This document shows, piece after piece, positions 1-7,064 of a stretch of 22,743 nt of DNA. Where the stretch lies: NCBI GenBank assembly GCA_023129355.1, contig JAGMCC010000003.1, positions 1 through 22,743 on the forward strand. The letters are read 5' to 3'. The stretch comes from Dehalococcoidia bacterium (GTDB lineage: Bacteria > Chloroflexota > Dehalococcoidia > E44-bin15). The translations under genes were made by a program, and so were the position numbers. The notes beneath the pieces were generated by a model that saw only the letters and a list, made by a program, of their open reading frames with translations, was not told the DNA's origin and did no database searches. Position 1 is the first letter of the stretch; each line of letters starts with the position of its first letter.

Positions 1-21
1 CCAAAGTCTGGGGGTAATCGA

Positions 22-309
22 TTGCGCGACTACGAACTCGTAGTGATCATCAGCCCATCGGTCGCCGATGAGGAAATTGCCGCTACCATAGAGAAGATAA
101 ATCAATTCATCAACGAACGGGGTGGTTCCACCACTGAGGTGAATCAATGGGGTAGAAGGAAGCTTGCTTACCCGATAAGGGATTTTATGGAAGGGAATTA
201 TGTACTCACACAGTTCAGAATGGATCCCAAGCTAACTGCCGAGCTTGAAGCAAGCCTGGGACTCTCGGAGGAGATCCTGCGCCACCTGCTAGTCAGGTTG
301 AGTGATTAG
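22..309 (+). CDS. rpsF: 30S ribosomal protein S6
   Basis: Ribosomal protein S6, which binds the central domain of 16S rRNA as a heterodimer with S18. The 95-residue product is the normal family length and opens with the typical MRDYELVVI strand, followed by the family pattern WGRRKLAYPI near residues 43-52. The start is TTG, preceded by a G-rich Shine-Dalgarno stretch at about 10-15. It is first in the usual rpsF-ssb-rpsR order, and its stop lies 16 bases before the ATG of ssb, so the three are very probably co-transcribed. Upstream sequence is cut by the window edge, so the promoter cannot be judged. Confidence 0.95.
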   Translation: MRDYELVVIISPSVADEEIAATIEKINQFINERGGSTTEVNQWGRRKLAYPIRDFMEGNYVLTQFRMDPKLTAELEASLGLSEEILRHLLVRLSD

Positions 310-325
310 GGAAAGGAGTTTGGAG

Positions 326-736
326 ATGGCGAGTTTGAATAAGGTAATGGTTATTGGAAACCTTGGCACCGACCCCGAGATGCGTTTTACCCCCAGCGGT
401 AACCAGGTTACCTCCTTTCGTCTCGCTACCACGCGAACCTACACCACCTCTGAAGGGGAGAGAAAGCAGGAGACGGAGTGGTTTACTGTGGTCACCTGGG
501 GCAAGCTGGCGGAGACCTGCAATCAGTTCCTCACCAAGGGTCGGCGGGCCTACGTTGAGGGAAGGCTGAGAACCCGTAGCTGGGAGGGACAGGACGGCCA
601 GAAGCGCTTCACCTCTGAGATTGTGGCCAACAGGGTGATTTTCCTCGATCGCCCTGGAGCGGCCCCACTTCCTGAGGAGGCTGAGGAACCGGTGGAGGCG
701 GCGGAAGAGATACAGCCGGAGGAGCTCCCCTTCTAA
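326..736 (+). CDS. ssb: Single-stranded DNA-binding protein
   Basis: Single-stranded DNA-binding protein that protects ssDNA during replication, recombination and repair. The 136-residue product has the OB-fold signature NKVMVIGNLGTDPEMRFTPSG near the N-terminus, the WFTVVTWGKLAE core, and RAYVEGRLRTRSW. These are followed by a short acidic tail ending in EELPF, which matches the usual acidic tip that recruits partner proteins. The reading frame is open from a GTG at 302, but the ATG at 326 is preferred because AAAGGAG at 312-318 is well spaced for it and MASLNKVMV matches family starts. The tail is short and Glu-rich rather than Gly/Gln-rich. It sits between rpsF and rpsR, as in many bacteria. 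Confidence 0.95.
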   Translation: MASLNKVMVIGNLGTDPEMRFTPSGNQVTSFRLATTRTYTTSEGERKQETEWFTVVTWGKLAETCNQFLTKGRRAYVEGRLRTRSWEGQDGQKRFTSEIVANRVIFLDRPGAAPLPEEAEEPVEAAEEIQPEELPF

Positions 737-759
737 AGGAACTAGGGGGAAATTAAGAA

Positions 760-1083
760 ATGCCTGGAAGAAAGCCTGCAAGGTCGTCGAAAGCAAAGGG
801 AAGAGGAAGGCCCGGGGGCAGCGGGGGCAGGAGGTTTATCCCGAAGCGCAAGGTCTGCTCCTTCTGTGTTGCCCATGTGGAAACTATCGATTACAAGGAC
901 CCAGCGATGCTCCGTCGCTATATCTCGGATCGGGGAAAGATCGAGCCTCGTCGCCGCACCGGCACCTGTGCCAGGCACCAGCGGGCACTAGCGATGGCGG
1001 TAAAGCGGGCACGGCATCTCGCGCTACTCCCCTTTACCCCAGCTCACATTCAACGGGCCGGCAGCATGGGCTCACGAGAATAG
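760..1083 (+). CDS. rpsR: 30S ribosomal protein S18 (zinc-binding form)
   Basis: Ribosomal protein S18, partner of S6 on the small subunit. The conserved core CSFCVAHVETIDYKDP, LRRYISDRGKIEPRR and the C-terminal basic helix (RHQRALAMAVKRARHLALLPF) are all present. Cys33, Cys36, Cys70 and His73 form a CxxC...CxxH set, so this is the metal-binding (C+) version rather than the cysteine-free one. The 107-residue length exceeds many S18 proteins because of a Lys/Arg/Gly-rich N-terminal extension of about 28 residues, which is commonly variable. ATG start with purine-rich sequence upstream (AACTAGGGGG). It is the last gene of the rpsF-ssb-rpsR cluster. Confidence 0.95.
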   Translation: MPGRKPARSSKAKGRGRPGGSGGRRFIPKRKVCSFCVAHVETIDYKDPAMLRRYISDRGKIEPRRRTGTCARHQRALAMAVKRARHLALLPFTPAHIQRAGSMGSRE

Positions 1084-1152
1084 ACGCTTTCCCCACCTTA
1101 AACCTCCCTTCGATAGCTTCCGAAACCCCCGAGAGCGCTTTACTACAAAAAA

Positions 1153-2121
1153 ATGGCTAAAACATTGAAGGCGCCACCAAGGCGGGAGGTCACCAAGCGT
1201 CGCATGGCGCGATGGCAGTGGGAGAGGCGCAGGCGACGCATCATTATCGCCGCAGGCACTGCGGTTATTACCCTAGTCCTGGCAATCATCGGCTATGGAG
1301 TCTATGCCACAATTATCGCCCCGGCTGGAGAGCAGGTCACCACGGTGGGGGATAGGGTTTTCAGTCGGGCTGACTATGCCGATGCGCTTCGCCTGTGCCA
1401 GCTTGGCTTTTGTCCACCTTCGGGTGACGAGCGTGAAAATCCTATCTTGTTCTTGGAGATGAGCGAGCTGATCAGGCTTGGCGCCGCAGAAGCCAACATC
1501 AGCGTTACCGATAATGAGGTCACCCAAGCGATCAGGATCTCGATCGAAGAGGAGAGAGGGGAGCCACTTACCGATGAGGAGTTCCAAGAAATCTACCAGC
1601 AACTGGATGAAGACACTATAGAGGTTATGGCCACCCAACTGTTACAAATAAAGCTGGGTGAAGATTTCTTGAGCCGGGTTCCCCAATCTGCCGAGCAGGT
1701 TCATGTGCAGGCTATCCTGGTAGCCACCGAGGAGGAGGTACAGGTGGTAATGGGGAACCTGTCTGAGGGCGAGGACTTCGCCTCCCTTGCCGAGCAGTAT
1801 GGTGACGGCGACCTGGGCTGGCTGCCCCGGGGAATAATGAGCCAGGAGTTTGACGAGTTCGCCTTTAACAGCAATATCGGTAACGTGAGCGAGCCCTTTT
1901 TTACTAATGATGGCTACTATATAGTCAAGGTCCTGGACAAGGAGGAACGGGCGCTTGATGAGGAGGTACAGAAGCAGCTAGCAACCAGCGAACTTTCTAG
2001 CTGGCTTGCGCAGGAGCGGGAGAATAAGGTGGAGCGTAACCCGAAGTACGATCGGGAAAATCCGCAATATATGAAAAATCTGGAAGAACTCTATGAGTGG
2101 GCCTTAGACCAAATAAGTTAG
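1153..2121 (+). CDS. Membrane-anchored SurA/PpiC-type peptidyl-prolyl isomerase
   Basis: Probable extracytoplasmic folding chaperone with parvulin (PpiC) rotamase activity. After a strongly basic N-terminus (residues 1-30) there is one hydrophobic segment at about 30-52, acting as a membrane anchor or uncleaved signal. A SurA_N-like helical region follows (about 55-175). The rotamase domain lies at about 178-262, recognisable from VHVQAILVATEEEV, the DFASLAEQYGDGDLGWLPRG block and the closing FFTNDGYYIVKVLD. A charged tail follows. There is no lipobox cysteine after the hydrophobic stretch, so it is not a PrsA-style lipoprotein. No clear Shine-Dalgarno precedes the ATG (A-run only). It stops 15 bases before hom, so it probably shares that transcript. 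Confidence 0.85.
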   Translation: MAKTLKAPPRREVTKRRMARWQWERRRRRIIIAAGTAVITLVLAIIGYGVYATIIAPAGEQVTTVGDRVFSRADYADALRLCQLGFCPPSGDERENPILFLEMSELIRLGAAEANISVTDNEVTQAIRISIEEERGEPLTDEEFQEIYQQLDEDTIEVMATQLLQIKLGEDFLSRVPQSAEQVHVQAILVATEEEVQVVMGNLSEGEDFASLAEQYGDGDLGWLPRGIMSQEFDEFAFNSNIGNVSEPFFTNDGYYIVKVLDKEERALDEEVQKQLATSELSSWLAQERENKVERNPKYDRENPQYMKNLEELYEWALDQIS

Positions 2122-2136
2122 CGGAGGAAATGACAA

Positions 2137-3435
2137 TTGGGTAAAAAGGATAGCATCGGGATCGGACTGCTGGGGCTGGGCGTGGTGGGCGGCGGTGTGG
2201 CCCGTACGCTATCCAGGCGGGCCGAGACGCTCGATGCCCAGGTAGGTTGCCCGCTACGCCTGAGGAAAATAGCGGAGAAAGACCTCGCCAAGACCCGCGC
2301 TTCGAAGATGGACCCCGATCTCTTTACCACCGACCCGGCAGAGGTCGTAGGTGACCCGGAGATCGATATAATAATCGAGGTTCTGGGCGGCGAGCACCCC
2401 GCCATGGAATATATTAACGAGGCGCTGGGGCGGGGGAAATATGTAGTCACTTCCAATAAGGAGGTGATGGCAAAGCATTTCCCCGAGTTCCTCTCCCTGG
2501 CTAAAGAGAAGGGAGTTGACATCCTCTACGAGGCCAGTGTGGGCGGGGGCATCCCCCTGATCGCCCCCTTCAAGCAGGACCTTTTAGCCAATGAGATCTC
2601 GACTATTTATGCCATTATCAATGGCACCACCAACTATATCCTTAGCAGGATGTCCTCCGAGGGGCTCGATTTCTCCTCGGCACTGAAGCAGGCGCAGGAG
2701 CTTGGCTACGCCGAAGCCGACCCCACAAACGATATCGAGGGGATAGACGCCGCCTACAAGCTCGTCATACTCGCCGCCCTGGCCTTTCATATCGAGGTGC
2801 GCCCGGATGATATCTATCGGGAGGGCATTTCCCGCCTCTCATCCCGCGACTTCCGCTACGCAAAGGAGCTGGGCTACGAGATAAAGCTCCTCGCCATCGC
2901 CAAAGAGCAGGATGGTGTTGTTGAGGTGCGTGTCCACCCTGTTTTCCTTCCCCAAGACCTGCTCCTGGCCAAGGTGGATGGCGTCTATAATGCAGTTCAG
3001 GTAGAGGGCGACCTGGTGGGGCGAGTGCTGTTCTACGGGCAGGGGGCGGGCCCTTCTCCTACCTCAAGCGCCGTGATCGCCGACGTGATCGATGTCGCAC
3101 AGCGGGTCAACCGCGGGGTAAAAATCACCCCGACATTGCGGCTTGACCCCACAAAGAGGATCAAGCCCATCTCCGAGATTGAGACCCGCTATTATCTCAG
3201 GATGAGCACCGTCGATCGCCCCGGCGTTCTAGCCAAGATCTCCAATGTCATGGGCGACAACCTGATCAGCATCTCATCGGTGATTCAGAAGGAGAGCGAT
3301 GTCTCCGCAGACGTGGCGGAGATCGTGCTCATGACCTACCCGGCAAAGGAGCAGGCGATGCAACAGGCGATGGGCGAGATCGAGCGCCTCGATGTGGTGC
3401 GGGAGATCTCGAACTTCGTCCGCGTGGAAGATTAA
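2137..3435 (+). CDS. hom: Homoserine dehydrogenase with C-terminal ACT domain
   Basis: NAD(P)-dependent homoserine dehydrogenase, which reduces aspartate-4-semialdehyde to homoserine for threonine and methionine synthesis. The Rossmann fingerprint GLLGLGVVGGGVA lies at residues 10-22, the SNKEVMAKH block follows, and the family motif NGTTNYIL is at about 162-169, with AEADPTNDIEGIDAAYK after it. Residues about 352-430 form an ACT domain (RMSTVDRPGVLAKIS), which in this family mediates threonine feedback inhibition. The 432-residue length is typical. The start is TTG at 2137, supported by GGAGGA about nine bases upstream; an ATG at 2130 is out of frame. It was probably adjacent to thrC ancestrally; the intervening genes are discussed separately. 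Confidence 0.95.
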   Translation: MGKKDSIGIGLLGLGVVGGGVARTLSRRAETLDAQVGCPLRLRKIAEKDLAKTRASKMDPDLFTTDPAEVVGDPEIDIIIEVLGGEHPAMEYINEALGRGKYVVTSNKEVMAKHFPEFLSLAKEKGVDILYEASVGGGIPLIAPFKQDLLANEISTIYAIINGTTNYILSRMSSEGLDFSSALKQAQELGYAEADPTNDIEGIDAAYKLVILAALAFHIEVRPDDIYREGISRLSSRDFRYAKELGYEIKLLAIAKEQDGVVEVRVHPVFLPQDLLLAKVDGVYNAVQVEGDLVGRVLFYGQGAGPSPTSSAVIADVIDVAQRVNRGVKITPTLRLDPTKRIKPISEIETRYYLRMSTVDRPGVLAKISNVMGDNLISISSVIQKESDVSADVAEIVLMTYPAKEQAMQQAMGEIERLDVVREISNFVRVED

Positions 3436-3447
3436 AGGAAATTTAAG

Positions 3448-4161
3448 ATGGGTCTTCCCACAGAGCCTTTAAAGGCAATTTTCCCAATATTTGCTGTAAA
3501 ACAGGGGTCTACTTATTCTTTTCTGGGAACAGGTTTTTTCTTGAAAAAGGATGGCACCTTCCTAACAGCCAAACATGTCTTTGCAGACAATCCTCTTGGC
3601 GTAGGAGAGTACTACGAGATTGTGTTTATGTATGAAGGACGCTCAGTTCATAATGTTTCTAATGTGAGGTTTTCTGAAAGTTTCGATATCGCCTTGGGAC
3701 AAGCAGATATTGAAAAAATTGTTGACAATATCGAACACCTAGAGCTTGCAGAGAAAGACGCTCCGCTTAATGACGACATCCTTACCATTGAATTCAGTGG
3801 AACTAGAACCGTAACGACAGAAGCTGGTAGAGAGATCCGGTTACCTCCATCTAATCGTAAGGGATACGTGATTCGCTACTATACAAGTGACTATCCGGAG
3901 GTAGTCCCTACCAAAGTATTGGACCTATCATTCCCTGCACTGAAAGGAGCAAGCGGCGCGCCAGTCATAGATGAGAAAGATGGTCGCGTTATTGGCCTGA
4001 TAGTTGCGAATGTAGAAAGACACTTGCTGCCAGCACAAATTGAAAGAATTGACAATGGGATTAAACCCAAAGAAGAGGTGAGATATTTTCTGCCCACAGG
4101 GAAAGCAATAAGCTGGAAACATCTGACCGAATTTGTGCAATTAAAAAGCCCTAGTGGATAA
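3448..4161 (+). CDS. Trypsin-like serine protease domain protein (accessory)
   Basis: Chymotrypsin-fold peptidase of the DegP/trypsin-2 type, without a PDZ domain. The triad is visible: His43 in LTAKHVF, Asp80 in SFDIALG, and Ser169 in KGASGAPVID, where GASGAP is the classical nucleophile motif. The first core strand reads FLGTGFFLKKDG. The 237 residues show no signal peptide or membrane segment, so a cytoplasmic location is likely, unusual for HtrA-like enzymes but common for stand-alone accessory proteases. Codon use is clearly AT-richer than in hom and thrC. It starts 12 bases after the hom stop, using AAAGGAAATTT as ribosome binding site. This suggests insertion into the thr operon. The substrate is unknown. 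Confidence 0.75.
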   Translation: MGLPTEPLKAIFPIFAVKQGSTYSFLGTGFFLKKDGTFLTAKHVFADNPLGVGEYYEIVFMYEGRSVHNVSNVRFSESFDIALGQADIEKIVDNIEHLELAEKDAPLNDDILTIEFSGTRTVTTEAGREIRLPPSNRKGYVIRYYTSDYPEVVPTKVLDLSFPALKGASGAPVIDEKDGRVIGLIVANVERHLLPAQIERIDNGIKPKEEVRYFLPTGKAISWKHLTEFVQLKSPSG

Positions 4162-4167
4162 GCAAAA

Positions 4168-4299
4168 ATGAAGCAAGGCGTTTTAGGAAGATACAAAGAA
4201 TTTCTCCCCGTCACCCCAAGGACTCCGATGATCACACTGGGGGAGGGGGATACGCTTTTATTAAAGTTGGAACTAAATAAACCAGGAGGAGAGGCATGA
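4168..4299 (+). pseudogene. Truncated, diverged 5' fragment of threonine synthase (thrC')
   Basis: A 43-codon open frame whose first 29 codons align without gaps to the start of the real thrC at 4750. I count 77 identical bases of 87. Four differences are synonymous (TTT/TTC, ACT/ACC, ACA/ACC, ACG/ACT) and most others conservative (Arg/Lys twice, Ile/Met, one Glu/Gly). After the shared LGEGDT motif the frame leaves thrC homology and ends in a TGA that overlaps the ATG of hicB (ATGA). The PLP-binding lysine region is missing, so it has no enzyme function. It may serve as a translated leader for hicB. The substitution pattern looks like an orthologous segment from a relative rather than a fresh duplication. 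Confidence 0.85.
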
Positions 4300-4511
4300 A
4301 ACAAATAAAAATAATAGTCGAAAAACACCCAGAGGGGTATGTAGCATACCCTTTGGGGTTAAAGGGCGTAGTGGTTGGAGAAGGTGATACCTATGAGGAA
4401 GCGCTTGCGGACGTGAAGTCAGCTATTAAATTTCACATAGAAACCTTTGGAAAAGAGGCTCTTGAAGCGGAAGAGATTATAGAAACCTTTGTTGCAGAAA
4501 TAGCGGTGTAA
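4296..4511 (+). CDS. hicB: HicB-family antitoxin
   Basis: Small HicB-like protein (71 residues) with the degraded RNase H-like fold typical of HicB antitoxins: a first strand IKIIVEKHPEGYVAYPLGL, then VVVGEGDTYEEALADVKSAIKFHIETFG, the usual 'GD(T/S)xEEAlxnvkeAi' pattern. The short type is seen here, with no C-terminal ribbon-helix-helix or HTH DNA-binding domain. A strong GGAGGAGAGG precedes the ATG. The gene order is antitoxin first, toxin second, and the TAATG overlap with hicA is characteristic of a coupled pair. The partner toxin frame carries a nonsense codon, so this antitoxin may now be orphaned. Codon use is AT-rich, like the protease upstream, suggesting acquisition. Confidence 0.8.
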   Translation: MKQIKIIVEKHPEGYVAYPLGLKGVVVGEGDTYEEALADVKSAIKFHIETFGKEALEAEEIIETFVAEIAV

Positions 4512-4747
4512 TGAAGTTTCCAAGAGATGCGCCAAAAGGCGAGGTCATAAAAACTTTTGAAACCCTGGGATTTAAAATAGTAAGGTTGTAAAGTCATATT
4601 TCAATGGTTAGAGAAAATCCAGATGGCAGCAAAACGCCTTTAACTATGCCAAATCACGACAGAATAAAAGGTTCCACTTTAAGAACGATTTGCAGACAAT
4701 CAGGAATATCGAGAGAGGAGTTTCTTAAAGTCTATAAAAGAGTATAA
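4511..4747 (+). pseudogene. hicA: HicA-family mRNA interferase toxin interrupted by in-frame stop
   Basis: Frame of 78 codons plus stop starting at the TAATG overlap with hicB. It reads MKFPRDAPKGEVIKTFETLGF, then VRL, a TAA at 4589-4591, then SHISMV and continues in the same frame to LRTICRQSGISREEFLK near the end (TAA 4745-4747). HicA toxins are dsRBD-like RNases with a conserved histidine in a (S/N)H motif, which is preserved here as SHIS just after the stop. The frame is intact on both sides, so a single substitution (for example AAA to TAA) explains the break. Loss of the toxin while the antitoxin stays intact is the expected order of decay. A sequencing error or restart at the internal ATG at about 4604 cannot be excluded, but that ATG has no obvious ribosome binding site. 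Confidence 0.8.
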
Positions 4748-4749
4748 AA

Positions 4750-5799
4750 ATGAAGCAAGGCGTTTTAGAAAGATACCGCGAATTCCTCCCCGTCACCCCA
4801 AAGACCCCGATTATCACCCTGGGGGAGGGGGATACTCCGCTGGTGCGCTCGCGTAAGATTGAGAAGGAGCTGGGGTGCGAGCTCTACTTCAAGCTTGAGG
4901 GGTGTAATCCCACCGGCTCCTTCAAGGACCGCGGGATGGTGGTTGCCGTGGCCAAGGCGGTGGAGGAAGGGAGCAAGGCTATTATCTGCGCCTCCACCGG
5001 TAATACCAGTGCCTCGGCGGCTGCCTTCGGTGCGAGATTCGGGCTGCAGACCATCGTCATCATCCCCGAGGGAAAGATCGCTCAGGGGAAGCTGTCCCAG
5101 GCCCTTATCTATGGGGCCAGGATCATCGCCATTGATGGCAACTTCGACCAAGCGCTGCAAATTGTGCTCACCCTGACCCAGAAGCACCCCTTCACCCTGG
5201 TCAATTCCCTTAACCCCAATCGCATCGAGGGGCAGAAGACCGCCGCCTTTGAGATCGTAGATGCTTTGGGCGATGCCCCGGACTACCACTTCATCCCGGT
5301 GGGCAATGCGGGAAATATCACCGCCTACTGGAAGGGGTATGTGGAGTATCATCAGGCGGGTCGGTCCACCAAAAGGCCAAAGATGATGGGATTTCAGGCC
5401 GAGGGGGCTTCCCCTATTGTTCAAGGGAGGGTCTTTGAGCACCCGGAGACGGTGGCCACAGCCATCAGGATCGGAAATCCGGCAAGCTGGAAGCGGGCGG
5501 TCGCCGCCAAGGATGAATCGGGTGGTCTCATCGACTCAGTCACCGATGAAGAGATCCTCTCCGCCTATCGCCTGCTCGCTCAGGAGGAGGGCATCTTCGG
5601 AGAGCCGGCCTCTGCGGCCTCCGTGGCCGGTCTATTGAAGGTGACGGCACAGGGCATGAGCCTGAAGGACAGAAAAGTGGTCTGCATCATCACCGGCGCC
5701 GGCCTGAAGGACCCGGACACGGCGATTGAATGCGCCCAGCCTCCCGCTGAGCTTCCTGCGGAGCTCTCAGCTATCGAGCGAGCGTTGGGACTGGAATGA
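4750..5799 (+). CDS. thrC: Threonine synthase
   Basis: PLP-dependent threonine synthase converting O-phosphohomoserine to threonine and phosphate. The PLP lysine is Lys59 in GSFKDRG, the phosphate-binding stretch is CASTGNTSASAAAFGAR, and a Gly-rich HFIPVGNAGNITAYWKGY block follows. The C-terminal region has the EEGIFGEPASAASVAGLLK motif. The 349-residue length fits the short bacterial form. The ATG lies two bases after the hicA-frame stop and has only a weak purine stretch upstream (AAAGAGT), so initiation may depend on coupling. The reader should compare the diverged copy of its 5' end at 4168. Its stop overlaps an in-frame ATG of the next gene (ATGA). It is followed by genes without an obvious link to threonine. 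Confidence 0.95.
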   Translation: MKQGVLERYREFLPVTPKTPIITLGEGDTPLVRSRKIEKELGCELYFKLEGCNPTGSFKDRGMVVAVAKAVEEGSKAIICASTGNTSASAAAFGARFGLQTIVIIPEGKIAQGKLSQALIYGARIIAIDGNFDQALQIVLTLTQKHPFTLVNSLNPNRIEGQKTAAFEIVDALGDAPDYHFIPVGNAGNITAYWKGYVEYHQAGRSTKRPKMMGFQAEGASPIVQGRVFEHPETVATAIRIGNPASWKRAVAAKDESGGLIDSVTDEEILSAYRLLAQEEGIFGEPASAASVAGLLKVTAQGMSLKDRKVVCIITGAGLKDPDTAIECAQPPAELPAELSAIERALGLE

Positions 5800-5822
5800 T
5801 GCTGGGGAAAAGGGAGGTCTCT

Positions 5823-6401
5823 ATGGCTAAAGTGAGCCAGGCAGGCGCAGGAAAGTACTCTCACCACTACCCCAGGGTGGCTGCTATAGTTACCGTTCAT
5901 GCCGGGGGAAAGGACAACTGCATGACCGCAGCATGGCACTCCTCCATCTCGGTTAATCCTCCCCTGTTTGGGGTTTCCATCGCCCCGAAAAGGTTTACCT
6001 TAGAGCTGATCCTGGAGGCTAAGGAGTTTGGGGTGAACTTCATGCCCATTGAGAAGGCGGAGCTCGTTGCCTCTGTAGGCGGCATCTCAGGAAGGGAGGG
6101 GGACAAGTTCCAGCGGTGGGGGATCGAAAAGGAGAAGCCGCTGAAGACGTCGGTGCCCATCTTGAAGGATGCCTACGCCTGTTACGAGTGCCGGCTGGTG
6201 GATCATAAAACCTATGGCGACCATGTGTGGGTTGTTGGCGAGATACTAGCTTCCCACTTTGAGAGGGAGCTATTTACCGGGGAGCAGGCGCTCAATTTGG
6301 AGCGCGTTTCACCCGCCCTTTACCTTGGGGCGGAGCTTTATACAATTCCGGCAAAGGATACCATCCGACACCTAGACCGCAAGGTCTACGGTAAACGCTG
6401 A
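5823..6401 (+). CDS. Flavin reductase-like (FMN-binding split-barrel) family protein
   Basis: Member of the flavin reductase-like domain family, which binds FMN in a split barrel. Recognisable blocks are YPRVAAIVTVHAGGKDNCMTA, the SISVNPPLFGVSIAPKRFT segment, and EFGVNFMP; these correspond to the FMN-phosphate and ring-binding region. A late VWVVGEILASH strand completes the fold. The frame is open from an ATG at 5796 that overlaps the thrC stop, but the ATG at 5823 is preferred because GGGAGGT lies at 5812-5818, giving 192 residues. The family includes NAD(P)H:flavin oxidoreductases and proteins of unknown substrate; the sequence does not show which. It lies in the hom-thrC-folE operon. Confidence 0.85.
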   Translation: MAKVSQAGAGKYSHHYPRVAAIVTVHAGGKDNCMTAAWHSSISVNPPLFGVSIAPKRFTLELILEAKEFGVNFMPIEKAELVASVGGISGREGDKFQRWGIEKEKPLKTSVPILKDAYACYECRLVDHKTYGDHVWVVGEILASHFERELFTGEQALNLERVSPALYLGAELYTIPAKDTIRHLDRKVYGKR

Positions 6402-6412
6402 AAGGAGGGCCA

Positions 6413-6973
6413 TTGGTCGACGAGCGCAAGATTGAGAAAGCAGTGCTCTCCATAATCGAAGCGATCGGTGAAGATCCAACGAGGGAGGGCATGGTGGGGA
6501 CCCCCAGGCGCATCGCCGAGATGTATGCCGAGCTTTTCATGGGTATCGGCGTTGACCCCAGGGAGGAGCTTACCGTCGGCTTTGAGGAGGGACACCACGA
6601 GATGGTGATTATCAAGGACATTCCCTTCTACTCCCTATGTGAGCATCACCTTCTCCCCTTCTATGGAATTGCCCACATTGGCTATATCCCCAAGGGGCGC
6701 GTTGTCGGTGCCTCGAAGCTGGCCCGCGTTGTTGAGATTCTATCGAAACGACCCCAGATTCAGGAGAGGCTGACCACCCAGATCGCGGAGACGATCATGG
6801 AAGCCCTCGAGCCCAATGGGGTGGCGGTGGTCATTCAGGCAGAGCACATGTGCATGACCCTGCGTGGGGTGAAAAAGCCGGGGTCAAACATCGTCACATC
6901 AGCAAACAGGGGGCTGTTCCGCACTAATGCAGCTACCCGCGCCGAGTTTCTCTCCCTAGTACAGGGGCGTTAG
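6413..6973 (+). CDS. folE: GTP cyclohydrolase I
   Basis: GTP cyclohydrolase I, the zinc enzyme that converts GTP to 7,8-dihydroneopterin triphosphate, first step toward folate and, in some lineages, queuosine-type or pterin cofactors. Zinc ligands are Cys76 and His79 in SLCEHHLLPF and Cys147 in EHMCMTLRG. Other conserved blocks are EDPTREGMVGTPRR, GYIPKGRVVGASKLAR and KRPQIQERLT. Length 186 is typical. The start is TTG at 6413, fixed by AAAGGAGGG at 6401-6409 immediately after the preceding stop. It ends the + strand operon and converges on the export operon at 7065. Confidence 0.97.
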   Translation: MVDERKIEKAVLSIIEAIGEDPTREGMVGTPRRIAEMYAELFMGIGVDPREELTVGFEEGHHEMVIIKDIPFYSLCEHHLLPFYGIAHIGYIPKGRVVGASKLARVVEILSKRPQIQERLTTQIAETIMEALEPNGVAVVIQAEHMCMTLRGVKKPGSNIVTSANRGLFRTNAATRAEFLSLVQGR

Positions 6974-7032
6974 TTTCGTTCTCCAGCCATTATTTGCTTC
7001 CGAAACGGGGAATCGTTAGCTTTTAAATGCGT

Positions 7033-7056
7033 GGTTGCTAGATCGCTTCTGCAACC
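7033..7056. terminator. Weak hairpin between convergent folE and MFS genes
   Basis: A six-base-pair inverted repeat (GGTTGC / GCAACC) with a 12-base loop lies in the 91-base gap between the convergent genes. It has no U-tract on the + side, so only a weak or bidirectional termination role can be suggested. Confidence 0.3.
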
Positions 7057-7064
7057 TGACCAGC

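Noticed and set aside
302..325. GTG start of ssb at 302
   Set aside because: It would overlap rpsF and add eight residues not seen in the family; the ATG at 326 has the ribosome site.
4765..5442. 225-codon minus-strand frame inside thrC
   Set aside because: Mirror of conserved thrC codons with low-complexity Gly/Leu/Asp-rich translation and no ribosome site.
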